Assembly: GCA_003254905.1 (NCBI GenBank)
Contig: QANU01107126.1
Location: 368,180-432,179 of the forward strand
Direction of reading: 5' to 3'
DNA: 64,000 nucleotides
Source of the DNA: Nissolia schottii
Taxonomy: Eukaryota > Streptophyta > Magnoliopsida > Fabales > Fabaceae
Made by a program: the position numbers and the translations under genes. Below, piece by piece: positions 1 to 16,396 of this stretch. Position 1 is the stretch's first letter, and every line of letters begins with the position of its first letter. The notes under the pieces were generated by a model. It made no database searches. It was not told the origin of the DNA and saw only the letters and a program-made list of their open reading frames with translations.

Positions 1-403
1 AGTTACCACAAAATTTTGATTTGTTTCAATCACTCCTTAAACTTTTGTTATTGTTACATTAGACCATTTTATTAAGTGGTTGTTAATTTATTAATAACAA
101 GTTTACCAGAACTATTTAATTCTATTAAATAAAAACTGTAAATTTTTTATCAAAAAATTATTTAATTTTCAAAATTTTATAATGAATAAAATGTGGAAAT
201 ATTTTTCATCTACTTTCTAAAGTTGTGATTTAACAAAAATAAACCGTTCTAATAAGGTTTCCATTTGAATTAACAATCATTTATTTAAGGGTAAATTGTA
301 AGAACCACCATTGAGGTTTGCCAATATTGCACTCCATCTCAAATTATGTGTAAAATTTACACTCTGCCCTAGTTTTTCTTTGCGACAAATCACTAAGAGT
401 CAG
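1..403. other. AT-rich intergenic DNA, no gene seen
   Basis: No coding sequence is recognisable. Around 290-375 there is a stretch about short C-rich words spaced by AT, of the kind found near the ends of Mutator-like elements, but no partner end was found, so no element is called. Confidence 0.4.
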
Positions 404-1215
404 TTAAGTTTTATTTTTATTTCTTTTTCCTGTATTTCCTGCTAGGTTAGTGAAATAAACAAAAATAATAAAATCTTGTATTTTATGTTTATTTTTTGTG
501 ACTATTTCCTCCACATACTTTTGAAAATAGAAACTTAATATATTATTAATGATCAGTTGTAATGACATACTAGGATACAACTGTGCAAGTAAGTTCATAT
601 AAACATCTTTAGTCAATTCGCCATGCAAGAAAGCATTGTTGACGTCAAGTTAGAGGATTGACTAGCGATTGACAAAGGCAAGAGCAAGTATGGAATAGAT
701 AGTAGCCATCTTCACAACAGGGGAGAAGGTTTCGAAGTAGTTGGCACCTTCTGTTTGAGAGAAACCATTGGTGATGAGTTTGGCCATGTAATGTTCAACA
801 AAGCGCCATTAATTTTCTCTTAATTTAGCATACCCATTTGCAACTAATGGGCTTGACATTAAGATGAAGATCCACAAAGATCCAAGTTTTGTTTAGATCA
901 AGAGATTGCAATTTAGAGCTCATAGCTTCATGTCAATAACTATGCTTTATGGCTTCTTTATAGCAATTCAGTTTTGCCTCAGATGAGAGGGACATAAGGA
1001 AGTGACAACGGGGTGATGAGAGACGACAATAATCTATGACTGAACTTAGAGGACAAGAACTTCTTGAAGAAGATGAAAGTGGTTCATTGGAGGAAAAATT
1101 ACAAAGGTAGTCAACAAGATGGAGATGTGACTTGGTGGTGCAGGTTGAGTGGCAAAGTTGAGATTGAGGGGAATTGGAAATTAGTGTTGTGGGAGAGGAG
1201 GAGGACCGAGGTAGT
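404..1215 (-). mobile_element. Degenerate Ty1/copia fragment: integrase-RT linker and start of reverse transcriptase
   Basis: Read on the minus strand, 1215 to about 960 resembles the low-complexity linker that follows integrase in plant copia polyproteins (Ser/Pro-rich, with a motif like MSLSSEAKLNCYKEA). About 960-404 resembles the start of the reverse transcriptase, including the typical AFLHGEL-like segment near 620. The reading frame is broken by several stops and frameshifts, so it is dead. RNase H and LTR should follow toward lower coordinates but the similarity fades near 404. The copia RNase H and LTR at 1938-2590 lie on the wrong side to belong to this copy, so this is a separate insertion. 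Confidence 0.75.
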
Positions 1216-1937
1216 TAAAAACTCGCTTTAAAGCTTAAAAGTTATCACTTTTAAGCTTTTAGTAATTCAAAATGTTTTGGAAATTACTCAAAAGTTAATT
1301 GAAGTTGAAGTCATACGTTTAAAGCAGTAAAAATCTTAAAAGTTCATTTTTTTTTTATTATGAAAGCATGAATTTTATGCATATAGCTTTAATGAGCTAC
1401 AAAAATTGGACTTCAATCACATTATTTTTAGACTTACAAACTAGGCCAAATTTTTAGTAGTAATTCAATCAAAATAGACTTTATTTAGTGGTTATAAAAA
1501 AGGATAAAATACAATTTATCCCATTGTAGTATCACTCTTGTGCACTTAACCTCCTGAATTTTAAAAATTTGCAATAAGACCCCTTCAATTTTTACAATGT
1601 TTAAATAAGGACCTTTAGTTACTTTTCCATCCATTAATTTTTTTTTCTTGTGACACAATTGCCCCTATTTAAAATAAAAAAACTCATCGTCCTTCTCTTT
1701 AAACCCTATTCCCTTCTTTAGTCCACACTTCGCCAAACCACCATTAGCAACTTAGCCCCCCTCCAACACTACCTCCCAAAAGCACCGTGTTCCCCTCCCA
1801 TATCGCTTGTCTCAAGCATCGCATCTGCCTTCTCCAAGCACCGCAACAATCATTCCCAAGCATCGTGTCGGCTGTAGGGTGTTCTCTTTTCTCATCTTCA
1901 AATTCAGAGAAACAAAAAATCCAAAATAACCATTAAT
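1216..1937. other. Intergenic spacer, repeat-like, no gene
   Basis: AT-rich spacer between two copia fragments. About 1500-1640 carries phrases typical of terminal regions of non-autonomous DNA transposons, followed at 1680-1880 by C-rich sequence without an open frame. No element boundaries could be fixed. Confidence 0.35.
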
Positions 1938-2200
1938 TGTTTTATTAATCTCTTGGCAAAACAGAGAGAAGAAATTGAGAAAACAGAGAGAAAATAAAGA
2001 GAAATTTACTGAATATGGTTCTCAACTTGATGTTGATTCAACTTGTGTTTATAAGATGGAACTAAGTATTTTATACTGAGAGAGATAGTTTCTCTAGTTT
2101 ACAACCACTCCAACTAACTCAATTAACCCTCCTTTCTAACTAACTCAGGATCCTATAGAGTTTTCTTATTCGGATCCTTTGTTTCTAGTGGATCCTCTAT
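1938..2200 (-). repeat. Copia-type 3' LTR (single LTR next to RNase H remnant)
   Basis: On the minus strand the RNase H frame ends and is followed by a G-rich polypurine tract (GGGGGTGGG near 2200-2208). A roughly 260 bp segment then contains a TATA-like GTATAAAATAC near 2070 and ends in AATAAAACA near 1938, the usual 3' end of a copia LTR. The outer limits are approximate because the matching 5' LTR is not in the window. Confidence 0.6.
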
Positions 2201-2590
2201 TACCCACCCCCGTAAGCTAGATCATGGATGTTCTGTAGGCTTAGCTTGGATAAAATGGCTTGAAAAGGTGAGGGATGAAGGGCTTTGGTTAGGATATCCG
2301 CATGTTGATTAATAGAGGAAACATAGATGAGCTTAATCAAGCCACTATCAAGTTTGTCATGAAACAAATGGCAATCAATTTTAATATGTTTAGTGCGTTT
2401 ATGACACTGTGGATTTTGAGCAATCTGAATGGCAGATTTGTTATCGCAATAAATGGAAACTGGTAAGGAAGGTGACATAGAAAAATCCTTGACCATGTAG
2501 ACTCTTTATTGGACTTCACAAACTGTGCTTACTAGCGCCCGATATTCTGCTTCACTTGACGAATACATAACAACATAAGAAATAAAAAAT
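2200..2590 (-). mobile_element. Copia RNase H remnant
   Basis: The open frame 2496-2200 (minus) encodes the C-terminal RNase H of a copia polyprotein. It has the YCDNKSAIQIAQNP motif, the HKRTKHIKIDCHLFHDKL motif and the HADILTKAL tail. The upstream SSSEAEYRAL motif is visible to about 2580 but is split from the frame by a stop. The element is truncated upstream: reverse transcriptase, integrase, gag and the 5' LTR are absent. It is non-functional. Confidence 0.85.
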
Positions 2591-2599
2591 AACAAATGT

Positions 2600-3800
2600 T
2601 TGTTGATTATACTGAGCAAGACTGATATTTAAATTACACCAAGTAATACAAATATATGGGTTATACTAAGAAGAGTCATTGTGTAAATTTGTCCACCTCC
2701 AACTAAGGGATCGAGGAGAGACAAGTTTGAACCTAGGTCAATGAGGAACAAGATTATCCTTGCTTCATCAGGATAAATCCTTGCGATACTAGATGAGGGT
2801 AAATTGAACCCGTAGGGTATGCTGAGAATTTGTGGGTATGTTGAACCCATATTTGGGACTCACCGAGTACGCCGAACTCGTGCCAAGAAAATGAATTATA
2901 ATGATAATACTGAAATCATAAGTCTACTATCCTAGGTTTCACATGGATTATTGATTATGATATCAATTAGTATTGGTGATCTAACTATGGCTAATTACTA
3001 TTTACTGGTTATTAAACTTAACACATCCTCAGTTACTACTTATTTAGAATTTACAATATAATCCTAACATATCTAAGCATGTAAATCTCTACTTATGCCT
3101 GCACATAGAATTACTTAGCAACACTAAGCATATAAATAAATAATTAAATAAATAACTAAAATTGATAAAACACAACTGACTCAATTAACGGACAGCAAAA
3201 CGACACACCCTACACGCACTAAGACCTCCACTTACCGAGAATGGTCTGACGCTGAGGAGCATTAGCGCTGAAAGATCCAAGCGGTGTAGTCTTGGCACCT
3301 GAATTGACGAAAACCATGCTATGAGAAAACTCATAAATTCAAAGAAAATACTACTACAAGGTGTCGTTGTAGTGAACTGGCATCGCTATGGTGAACCAGC
3401 ATCGCCAAAGCGGTCGTGGACTACCACAACGTCACCACTACCATAGTAGTGGAGCTAGGGCCTACTACCTTAAACCACCCTAAGAGATTAAAAATCTACC
3501 CTAGTGAAGACACTATCTTCACAGAAAAAAACTGAGGCTAAATTCTCAACTCTGAGCAGAACCTTGAGAGCACTAAAAAAAATTAGCAACTAAAGCTCTA
3601 CATGGGGTATTTATTTTTTAGGGAAACCATCCAAGCCACACAAAGTCGGTGGGACAAAAATGATCAAACTACTGCAGTGTCATCCCAACGCTACAACATC
3701 CCTGAAGTATCGAACCATTGCAGCGTGCCCCCAGCATTACAATGTCATTTAGAGTATGGGTCATCATATAAACATTAAACAATTTCAGTGATATTAAAAT
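2600..3800 (-). repeat. Repeat-like region, possibly a degraded LTR; no gene
   Basis: The minus strand reads like a transcript leader with short imperfect repeats (several phrases about 3360-3450 recur with small changes). It contains one short unrecognised frame (2629-2850). The style resembles long LTRs of plant Ty3-type elements, but no PBS, paired LTR or polyprotein is present, so the class is a guess. Confidence 0.25.
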
Positions 3801-5220
3801 GTAATTATTAAAATCTACGAATACAAAAGAAAATTATTATTGTCACTATAGAATAATATACATAGTGAATATAGAAAATTAGATTCACCAAAGTATATAG
3901 AAAAAAGAGTTAAATACACATAAAATAAATTATTATCATTAAATATGAAAAAATAAGTTTCAAATTAAAGATTTTTTTTAAACAAATAACTTAATAATGA
4001 AATTGTTTTAATCTCAATTTGGTACCAATAAAAAATTAATTTCAATTGATTGGATTTTTAAATCATGTAGCATGATTGGAACTAATTATATACAATATAA
4101 AATATGATTTTAATTATTCAAAAAAATTTAAGTAAATAAAAATTAAAACTCATTTAAATATTGTAATTACACACTCATGTATTAAACCTTTTATCCTTTT
4201 TTTTTGTTTGGGGGCGGGTTTGAACCTGGAAAGAGTAGCACTAATATGCGATTTTTCGTTTAGAAGAACACTTTAGGTGCTTAAAAGATTTATCATACCA
4301 TGTGACCATCACAACGAAGCAAAATAATTCTCCTTCTACACAATAGTCTGTGTAACTTTTCAAAAAAATGGGTGAAAATTAGAAGTGATAACAAAGATTT
4401 TCTTTGTAAGATGACAAGTCGCATTCCTCCAATAATTCCCCTTTTCTTTTAATGGTTATTTTAGAGATGATGAGAATGATAATGTAGAAAGAAAAAAGTG
4501 TGTTTGTGAAACACACAAATTGTTTGTGGCTGAGAGGCACCTCTGTTTCTTGATGAGATTTGGATCAAAATAATGCTCACCTCCGAAAGCTCATCCACTT
4601 GAAAATTCTAACTCTCCTTTTCTTTTTTACAATATTATAAACTTGATAACAAGTTTGAGGCCCACCACACTTTGTCTCCATGCTACATCGTATTTATCAA
4701 CTCCATGCTATATCCTTTTTTTATCAGTTTATCTTCCTCAAATAGGAGCTCCTCTCCACTGGTTTCTCTGCATGCACAGTGGTAATAGTTTTGGAAAACC
4801 AAAGGTTTGGTCTTTTAGGTTCTCACCAAGTTAGTTAGTTATGTTAGTTTGTTTCATCACTTTCATGTGGCCTTTGTAATCATGCTTCTTTTGAGAAAGA
4901 TTCTCACTACAAATGAAGATTGAAGAGTAGTGTTCATGTGTATGCAAGGATTTAGGTCTTGGTATTGAATAAAGTTTTTGTGATTGGATGGCTCATAGCA
5001 TCGATATTCTTTGCTTCTGTTTTTGTTGTTCTATCTTCTTATATGTATGTTTGTATGTATGTATTCATTTTTGAGATGGTTGAGAAAATTTTTATGTTTA
5101 CAGACTTTGCTGGTAAAGTTTACTGACTGGCTTGGGTGTTTTATTAGATTTTTAAGGAGGCTTCACACTTCCAACTATGTTTAACTATTAGACAAAACCT
5201 GTAGCATGAAGCTTATGAAG
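3801..5220. other. Intergenic and 5' flank of the glycolate oxidase gene
   Basis: AT-rich to about 4200, then more balanced sequence from 4400. Part of 4600-5330 is probably promoter, 5' UTR and a 5' UTR intron of the downstream glycolate oxidase gene. No start site can be set from sequence alone, and the short frame 4643-4834 resembles nothing I recognise. Confidence 0.35.
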
Positions 5221-5225
5221 CTTTA

Positions 5226-5285
5226 GGGTCGTTTGGTTTGTGTTTTTATTTCTTGTATTTTCTGTTTTTAGGATTTTATGGAAAA
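5226..5285 (+). repeat. Truncated Tourist-like MITE end
   Basis: Begins with GGGTCGTTTGGTTTGTG directly after a TTA. This closely matches the ends of the complete MITE in intron 10 of the same gene (9193-9417). Only one end is present. It lies just upstream of a likely 3' splice site in the 5' leader. Confidence 0.5.
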
Positions 5286-5371
5286 ATAGTGAAAACATTC
5301 ATGCTCATGATGCAAACATTGATAACTTGTAGGATAATTGAAGGAAGCATAACCAAGAAGCTCTGAGAAAA

Positions 5372-9773
<4,402 letters not shown>

Positions 9774-10727
9774 ACACAAAGAACAAACTGAAAAACTCGT
9801 GGTGCTGCACAATATTGGGGGAAACAGTTCGTATGTGTCTTTTGAACACGTTCTCATATTTTATCTTACTTTTTTCCTTTTTCTTGAGAGTACTCGTTTT
9901 AAGTTTATAATTTGGGATAAAACTAAATGCTCTTTGTTATGTAAGGAATTAATATGATACTTTTGTTTGTGTGGCTACTGCTGCATTCACTCATTGTATA
10001 TTCTTTTCCACCAAAATACATGGCTGCTTTGTTAATGTTCTTAAGCATCACTAAGAGCCACAATGGTTTGATTGATCTGCACCAACCAAATGAAATGGAG
10101 TGAGAACTGCTTTCAGAATAATCAAAGCATTATATATGAAACTTTCAATTCAATATGTGCATCTAGGATGGTCCTTTCGTAATTTTATAACATGCTGATT
10201 GACATCATCACATCACGAGGTATATATACACATGATTTTATTTTATTTTTTTGCATGATGATCAAATTCGAAGGTTAAATCAACAGTCATTTGATACCAT
10301 TTTGCAAACAATTTTGCTTGTCACATGCAGCTGAAATTGATTTTTTGGATTGGAATGTTCCATTACACCCTAAAAGGCAATGCAAGTCGATTTAACAAAC
10401 AAGAATAGGCCCTAGAAACTTGAAAGGAAAGAATTGACTTATACTAACCTCTAAGGTGCCGATCCAGCCATTATACGGAATAATGAACATGAGCTTGCAG
10501 CTGTAATTGTCATGCTTCAGTTGTATAAGCTCTTAATATCACTGAATTACCAATTAACTTTGGGTGAAAATTAGTCTTCTGCAATTAAGATTTCCTTAAT
10601 TTCTGCAATTTATAGGATGGCACACCAAGGTTGCATTCATGCTTGACTTTCTTTTGCATACTATATGCTAGATCAATGGGACATACTCAAAAGCTTAAGC
10701 TACTGAGAAGAGACAATTGAATGGTTT
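9774..10727. other. GLO 3' UTR and convergent intergenic region
   Basis: Holds the 3' end of the glycolate oxidase transcript (the AT-rich stretch about 9900-9960 includes weak polyadenylation-like words) and the 3' flank of the PPR gene on the other strand. The two genes converge here. No further gene was seen. Confidence 0.5.
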
Positions 10728-12602
10728 TTACATTTGACGCTCTTGCATAACTGCTGTCAACGAATTTAAACCAGCATAGATAAAGTCGGTTTGGGGATGG
10801 GTCCTATCGCCCGTTATAAAAACATGCACACCATTCATGAGCTCAATCCAGCTACACCCTGGTCTCTTCTTTACATTTTGTTGCCTCATTGTATGTCTCA
10901 CCTCGGATATTTCTTCATAGCGACCAACAACGCCATAAACATTTGACACCAACACGTAATTTCCACAATGACCTGGCTCAAGTTCAATAACCTTGTTAGC
11001 AGCAATCTCAGCCAAGTCTGTATCCTTATGGAGACGGCATGCGGCTAGTAAAGCCCTCCATCCAACAGGATCGACCTGAAAGGGCATTGTTAGTGCTAAC
11101 TCGTAAGCCTCCACGAGCTTCCCTGCTCGACTAAGCATGTCGATCGCACAGGTGTAGTGTTCAATGGATGGTGAAACACCATACTTTGGCTCCATTTCTG
11201 CCAGAAACTTAAGCCCCTCCTTCACCATGCCGGCATGGCTGCATGCAGATAACAACCCGACAAAACTGATTTCATTAGGTACCATTTGAGCTTGACACAT
11301 ACGAGAAAATGTATCCAATGCCTCAGCACCATAACCATGCATTGCATAACCCGTGATCATGATGTTCCATGAGGCCACATCCTTCTCTCTCATAATATCA
11401 AAAACCATGTGAGCATCTCTCATATGTCCGCATTTTGCATACATGTCCATCAAAGCATTGTTTAATAGAACATCATCAAAATCATTGCTACATCCAGCCT
11501 TCCCCAGACCATTCACAATCATATACCCATGTAACTCTCTGCCATGCATCAGGGCCGCTAGATTAGTACAAGCCGGCAGCACAGCTGTAACCGTAACCAA
11601 ATCGGGTTGAACCCTGTTCGCCAACATCCTATCAAAAAGCCTCAAAGTTCCATAATAATCACCACAACGTTCGTGAGCCGAGATGATCGAGTTCCAGGAA
11701 AAGATATCCTTCTCATCCATCACCTTAAAAACACTCAAGGCATCAGAAACATATTTGCATTTCCCATACATATCAACCAGTGCATTCGAAACAACAACAC
11801 TGGAAGCATAACCCATTTTGGTCGCGTATCCATGAACCGCACTTCCATTGCCATAGTCTCCAATCACAGAAAACATAGACAAAACACCGGTAATCGTAAA
11901 CCTACAAGGAACCACCCCATTCTCTCCCATCCTCCTAAACACATCCAGAGCCTCGTCAAACCACCCAATTTGCGCGTACCCATTGACCATCGAGTTCCAG
12001 AGAACCAAATCTCTAACAGGCAATTCCTCAAACACGTCATGTGCATCCACCACCAACCCAAATTTCAGGTAAGTGTTAACCAGAGCACTGCCCACAAAAA
12101 CATCCAATTCCAACCCAAGCTTAAACAACAACCCATGAATCCTCTTGACCTCCAAATCGTCCGCAGCATCGCCGCACGCCCTGATCACACACGGGAAAGT
12201 GAACTTATCAGGAACAACGCCCAGACGGCGCATTTCCCCGTATAGCAAAAACCCATCGCGGGGAAGCCCGTTCGCGACGAAGCCGGCGACGAGAGCGTTG
12301 TAGGCGAAGACATTCTTGTCGAGATGGGTGGGGTAGTTGAAGACTCTGAGGGCATGGGTGATGAGATTGCACTTGGAGTACATGTTGATGAGGCTGGTGA
12401 CGGCAAGTGTGGACGCAAGGAAGCCGCTTTTGAGCACGTGGGAATGGAGTTGCTTTCCTTCGGCGAGGTTTGCGTGGTGGGCACATGATTGAAGGGACGC
12501 AATGCAGGTTCCTATATCGTGGGAACGGGTCGATGAGGAACAGAGGAACCGGGGACGAGGTTGTTTGTTGAGGAGAACTCTCAGAATTGCAGCTCCATTC
12601 AT
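10728..12602 (-). CDS. Pentatricopeptide repeat protein, PLS class, E/E+ subgroup, 624 aa
   Basis: Intronless gene for a PPR protein of the plant combinatorial (PCMP) family. These proteins bind single organellar transcripts and usually direct C-to-U editing. After a basic, Ser/Arg-rich N-terminus that is probably a mitochondrial or plastid targeting peptide (about residues 1-35), tandem PPR units of P, L and S type run to about residue 500 (for example DVFVGSALVNTYLKFGLV, DLVLWNSMVNGYAQIG and DVASWNIMITGYAMHG). An E motif (GWRALLAACRLHKDTDLAE...) and an E+ motif (KRPGCSWIELMNGVHVFI) follow. It stops soon after, with no DYW deaminase domain, so editing would need a DYW partner. The RNA target cannot be read from the sequence. 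It resembles Arabidopsis At3g14730, but that is recalled and not tested. Confidence 0.93.
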   Translation of the reverse strand: MNGAAILRVLLNKQPRPRFLCSSSTRSHDIGTCIASLQSCAHHANLAEGKQLHSHVLKSGFLASTLAVTSLINMYSKCNLITHALRVFNYPTHLDKNVFAYNALVAGFVANGLPRDGFLLYGEMRRLGVVPDKFTFPCVIRACGDAADDLEVKRIHGLLFKLGLELDVFVGSALVNTYLKFGLVVDAHDVFEELPVRDLVLWNSMVNGYAQIGWFDEALDVFRRMGENGVVPCRFTITGVLSMFSVIGDYGNGSAVHGYATKMGYASSVVVSNALVDMYGKCKYVSDALSVFKVMDEKDIFSWNSIISAHERCGDYYGTLRLFDRMLANRVQPDLVTVTAVLPACTNLAALMHGRELHGYMIVNGLGKAGCSNDFDDVLLNNALMDMYAKCGHMRDAHMVFDIMREKDVASWNIMITGYAMHGYGAEALDTFSRMCQAQMVPNEISFVGLLSACSHAGMVKEGLKFLAEMEPKYGVSPSIEHYTCAIDMLSRAGKLVEAYELALTMPFQVDPVGWRALLAACRLHKDTDLAEIAANKVIELEPGHCGNYVLVSNVYGVVGRYEEISEVRHTMRQQNVKKRPGCSWIELMNGVHVFITGDRTHPQTDFIYAGLNSLTAVMQERQM

Positions 12603-13560
12603 CTAAGTGTGGAGCGTTACGAGATAGAGAGAGTAGAAGATCAAGCACAGCAATTCGCAAGAGAATGAGTGTGGTGGCCGGCGGGTTCTGATGCAGAAGG
12701 CAAGAGGCAGGCTGACTACTGCGACAGGAGAAGTAGATTATCAAGTTTAACTAGCCAAAGAGTCCCGGTTAGTTTAGGCTGCCTTTGGCATGATAGACAA
12801 GACTGATGATAAATACATGGCGATAGAGATAGAACAATAAAAAAAAAAATTCTGAACCAATTTTATGTTCTTAGGAAAAAAAAAGATTTGTCCTCCTGTC
12901 TTAATTTTAACAAGGTACCAAAAAAAAATATAGGGATTTTTTTGTTCTTATATCTTTATCCGACTATTATGTCCTTGTTATCAAATGAAGCTTTAGACTA
13001 TTTTTGGTTAGACGTATACGACTAAAATACAGAGACATAAAAATAAGTCGTCTATTCAATTTTATATTTTGTTTTGTAATAGTATATAAGATATAGTTTA
13101 TTGTATTTATATTATATTTGATTTTGTGGTCACAATACATAAAATACATAACAAAAGACACAAAATACTACTGTATCAATCTCTACCGTCAACCTCAAAC
13201 CAAACTTTAGAAGAGTCAAAATCACCATTATAACACTCGATTTTTTGCTAAACGTAAACATTGTGTTTTCTGTTATGCAGTGGCTAATATTTAACTATTA
13301 TTAGGGATATTCTTAGACCATACAATAATAATTTATTAATTAAATAATAATATTGCCTTAGTCACACTAATTTCAAAACTTATGACAGTTCGTCAATCGG
13401 CCTTGCAATTTAGAAGTTAGTATCGAGCTTGTTACTCTATGTGGCCCCCGCAGTCTCTGTCTGAAGTCCCTAAAGAGAGACCAATGTAGGACCCACTTTA
13501 TCTATGTTTTAAAAATAATTGTCTAATTTTAGTCCTAGTTTTAGATTGAAAAGTCAAAAA
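12603..13560. other. Intergenic region upstream of the PPR gene; possible degenerate MITE
   Basis: Includes the PPR gene promoter side. About 12775-13215 has GGCTGCCTTTGGCATGA-like and CAAACCAAACTTTAG-like ends that could be a worn Tourist-type element, but the arms pair poorly. No gene was seen. Confidence 0.3.
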
Positions 13561-14330
13561 AAAAAAAAGCTACCATTTTTTCTTTTTCTGACGCACCTCA
13601 CATTACACATGTCCTTTCTATGACATTAAATGCTTTAGAAACAACTTTTCCCTCTTTTCCTCTCCTCCCAATCGTGCACCCATAAGCTACTTTTCACCTT
13701 TATTACTTTCACTCACACTTCACTCAACATCTCACTTTTACTTACACGACTCAAGAGAAAAGTAAAAAAGCCAATCATTCTCTTCTTCTCCTTCATCCAA
13801 AGCTCCCAGAAGTTTCATCTTCTTCTCCAAACCAAAACGGAAACCGTGACCTCCATAGCCCTAAACACCTTCAAAAAACTCATCAAATCCTTACACTCTC
13901 TTCACAAAAATTGAAGCCTTCTTCATCCTTTACAAGAAGACATCATTTATTTGAGCTTTAGGTGAGTTTCTATGTACTTTTGTGCTACTATCTCTTGCTA
14001 TGTTTTTGAATTTTGGATATTTTATTCCTCTCCTCTTCCTCTTCATGAAAATATATTTTCTTTCACCATCCAAGAACATGTAAAAAATTTGGTTTTCAAA
14101 CTCCTCTTGGAAGAGCTACGTTGCTTTGGTTTCTAGCTTTGTTCTTAAGTTTCCTATGAGTTTTCCTTCAAGAAATGTGTTTTTTCCTCTCTTTAAAAAG
14201 TAAGGAGAGATTTGGTTTTTCCCTCTAACTTAAGGTTTCTCATGTGTGTTTTTGTTTCTACCATTGTTTATGAGTTCCTTGCAAAGTGCTCAAAGTGTTC
14301 TTAAAATAGTTTATCTTGAAAAAGGGTTTG

Positions 14331-15950
14331 GATGAACTTATGTTTCTCTTCTTGCATTTCGCCCATGTGATAAGTGTGACCTTAGGGTTTTGTGTTTATT
14401 AAGTTGATGATGTTCATATGAGCTATGATGAATACAATATAAACTATGATATGAGTTTTTGGACAAAACCAAAGACTGATGAACTTATGTTTCTCTTATT
14501 GTATAGTCGGTTTTATAATATTCATGACCTTAGGGTTTTGTGTTTATTAAGTTGATGATGTTCATAGGATCTATGGTGAATCCAATATAAACTATGATAT
14601 CAGTTTTTGGACTAAACCAAAAGGTGATGAACTTATGTTTCTCTCTTTGTAATTTCGGCCTTGTTGAGTTTTATGGCTATATGGTTTATTTTTATTAAGT
14701 CGATGATGTTCATATGATCTATGGTGAATCCAATATCAACTATGATATGAGATTTTGGACTAAACTAAAAGGTGATGAACTTATATTTCTCTCTTTGTCA
14801 TTTCGGCCTTGTTGAGTTTTACGGCCATATGGTTTGTTTTTATTAAGTTGATGGTGTTCATATGATATGGTGAACCCAATATAAACTATGATATGAGTTT
14901 TTGGACTAAACCAAAAGGTGATGACCTTATGTTTCTTTTTGTCATTTCGGCCTTGTTGAGTTTTATGGTCATATGGTTTGTTTTTATTAAGTTGACGATG
15001 TTCATATGATCTATGGTGAATCCAATATCAACTATGATATAACTTTTTTGGACTAAACCAAAAGGTGATGAACTTATGTTTCTCTTTTTGTCATTTCGGC
15101 CTTGTTGAGTGTTATGGCCATATGGTTTGTTTTTATTAAGTTGATGATGCTCATATGATCTATGGTGAATCCAATATGAACTATGATATGAGTTTTTGGA
15201 CTAAACCAAAAGGTGATGGACCTATGTTTCTCTCTTTGTCATTTCGGCCTTATTGAGTTTTATGGTCATATGGTTTGTTTATATAAAGTTGATGATGTTC
15301 ATATGATCTATAGTAATTCCAATATAAACAATGATATGAGTTTTTGGACTAAACTAACAACTAGTGAACTTATGTTTCCTTTGTTTGATATTTGATCATG
15401 TTGAGTTGTATGACATTAGGGTTTTGTTTCACAAAGTTTATGATGTTCATATGATCTATGGTGACTCTAATATAAACTATGATGTGATTTTTTGGACTAA
15501 ACTTAAAAGTGATGAACTTATGTTTTCTTTGATGACATTCGACCATGATGAGTCTTATGGCATTAGGTTTTTTGTTTCATAAATTGTACGATGTTCAAGT
15601 GATCTGTGATTTCTTACATAAACTACGATATGAGTTGTGGAAAAAGTCAAGATGTGATGAACTTGTGTTAATCTCTACGTTTCATCCTTGTATGCATGTT
15701 TTCCTAAGAATTGTGTTTGTTTATGGTTGATGTGGAGTTTAGATGATCTATGGCTTGTCTCTAGCATGAACCATGATATGAGTTTTAGGACAAGTCAAGA
15801 GGTGATAAACTTATGTAACCTCCCATGCACATTCGACCCTCATGGGCTTGGAGGTTTAAAGTTTTGTTTATTGTGTCTTGTAAGGTTTAAATGATCCATG
15901 GTTGGTTCCTACTATAAGCTATGCCATGAGTTTAGGACACACCAAGTGTC
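14331..15950 (+). repeat. Tandem repeat array, about 10-11 units of 147-148 bp
   Basis: The word GATGAACTTATGTTTCTC or a close variant recurs at 14331, 14478, 14626, 14774, 14920, 15067, 15215, 15364, 15511, 15656 and 15803, giving spacings of 145-151 bp, mostly 146-149. Each unit also contains TTTCGGCCTTGTTGAGTTTT, a TTGATGATGTTCATATGATC block and ATGAGTTTTTGGACTAAACC. The middle units are most alike and the outer ones more diverged, as expected from unequal exchange. Because spacing is not a multiple of three throughout, no single frame crosses the array; the short frames seen in it are accidental. Confidence 0.9.
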
Positions 15951-16375
15951 TATGGATCTTGCGCACGTTGGTCTATGGTTTTTTTGAGTTTAGGGTTAAG
16001 ACTACATTCCATAAACGCAACGAAATGAACTTAAGGCCAAATTGGTGGTCAAAAACCCTATAACAAACATACAAGAAGTATAACATGGAAGTATTGTAAG
16101 TATGGTTCAAGTTATACCCGTCATATGATAGTTGGTATTGTGTTTGCATTTATCGCGGATATGTTTGCACGTGCTATTGTTATGTTTGACTATGTTATAA
16201 TTGATTTTTCTCATATGATATATCCATGATTAATGACCATCCTCATGAGTGTGATTATGCAATATCATGCCTTTAATTGATGATACGTTATTATGTCGTA
16301 GCATGCATTCTTTTATATTCATAATCATTACATATACATGTATAAACATAGACAAACACACACATATATATAGAG

Positions 16376-16396
16376 ACACACACACACACACACACC
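16376..16396 (+). repeat. (CA)n microsatellite
   Basis: Short run of CA repeats directly visible, inside the repeat-like region. Confidence 0.85.

Noticed and set aside
11607-12245. 212-codon + strand ORF and other frames across the PPR gene
   Set aside because: Antisense or shifted shadows of a clear 624-residue PPR protein.
15213-15894. Series of 60-72 codon ORFs in the tandem array
   Set aside because: They change frame from unit to unit because spacing is not a multiple of three.
14331-15950. Array considered as a CRISPR
   Set aside because: Unit of 147 bp, no short direct repeats with unique spacers, and a eukaryotic context.
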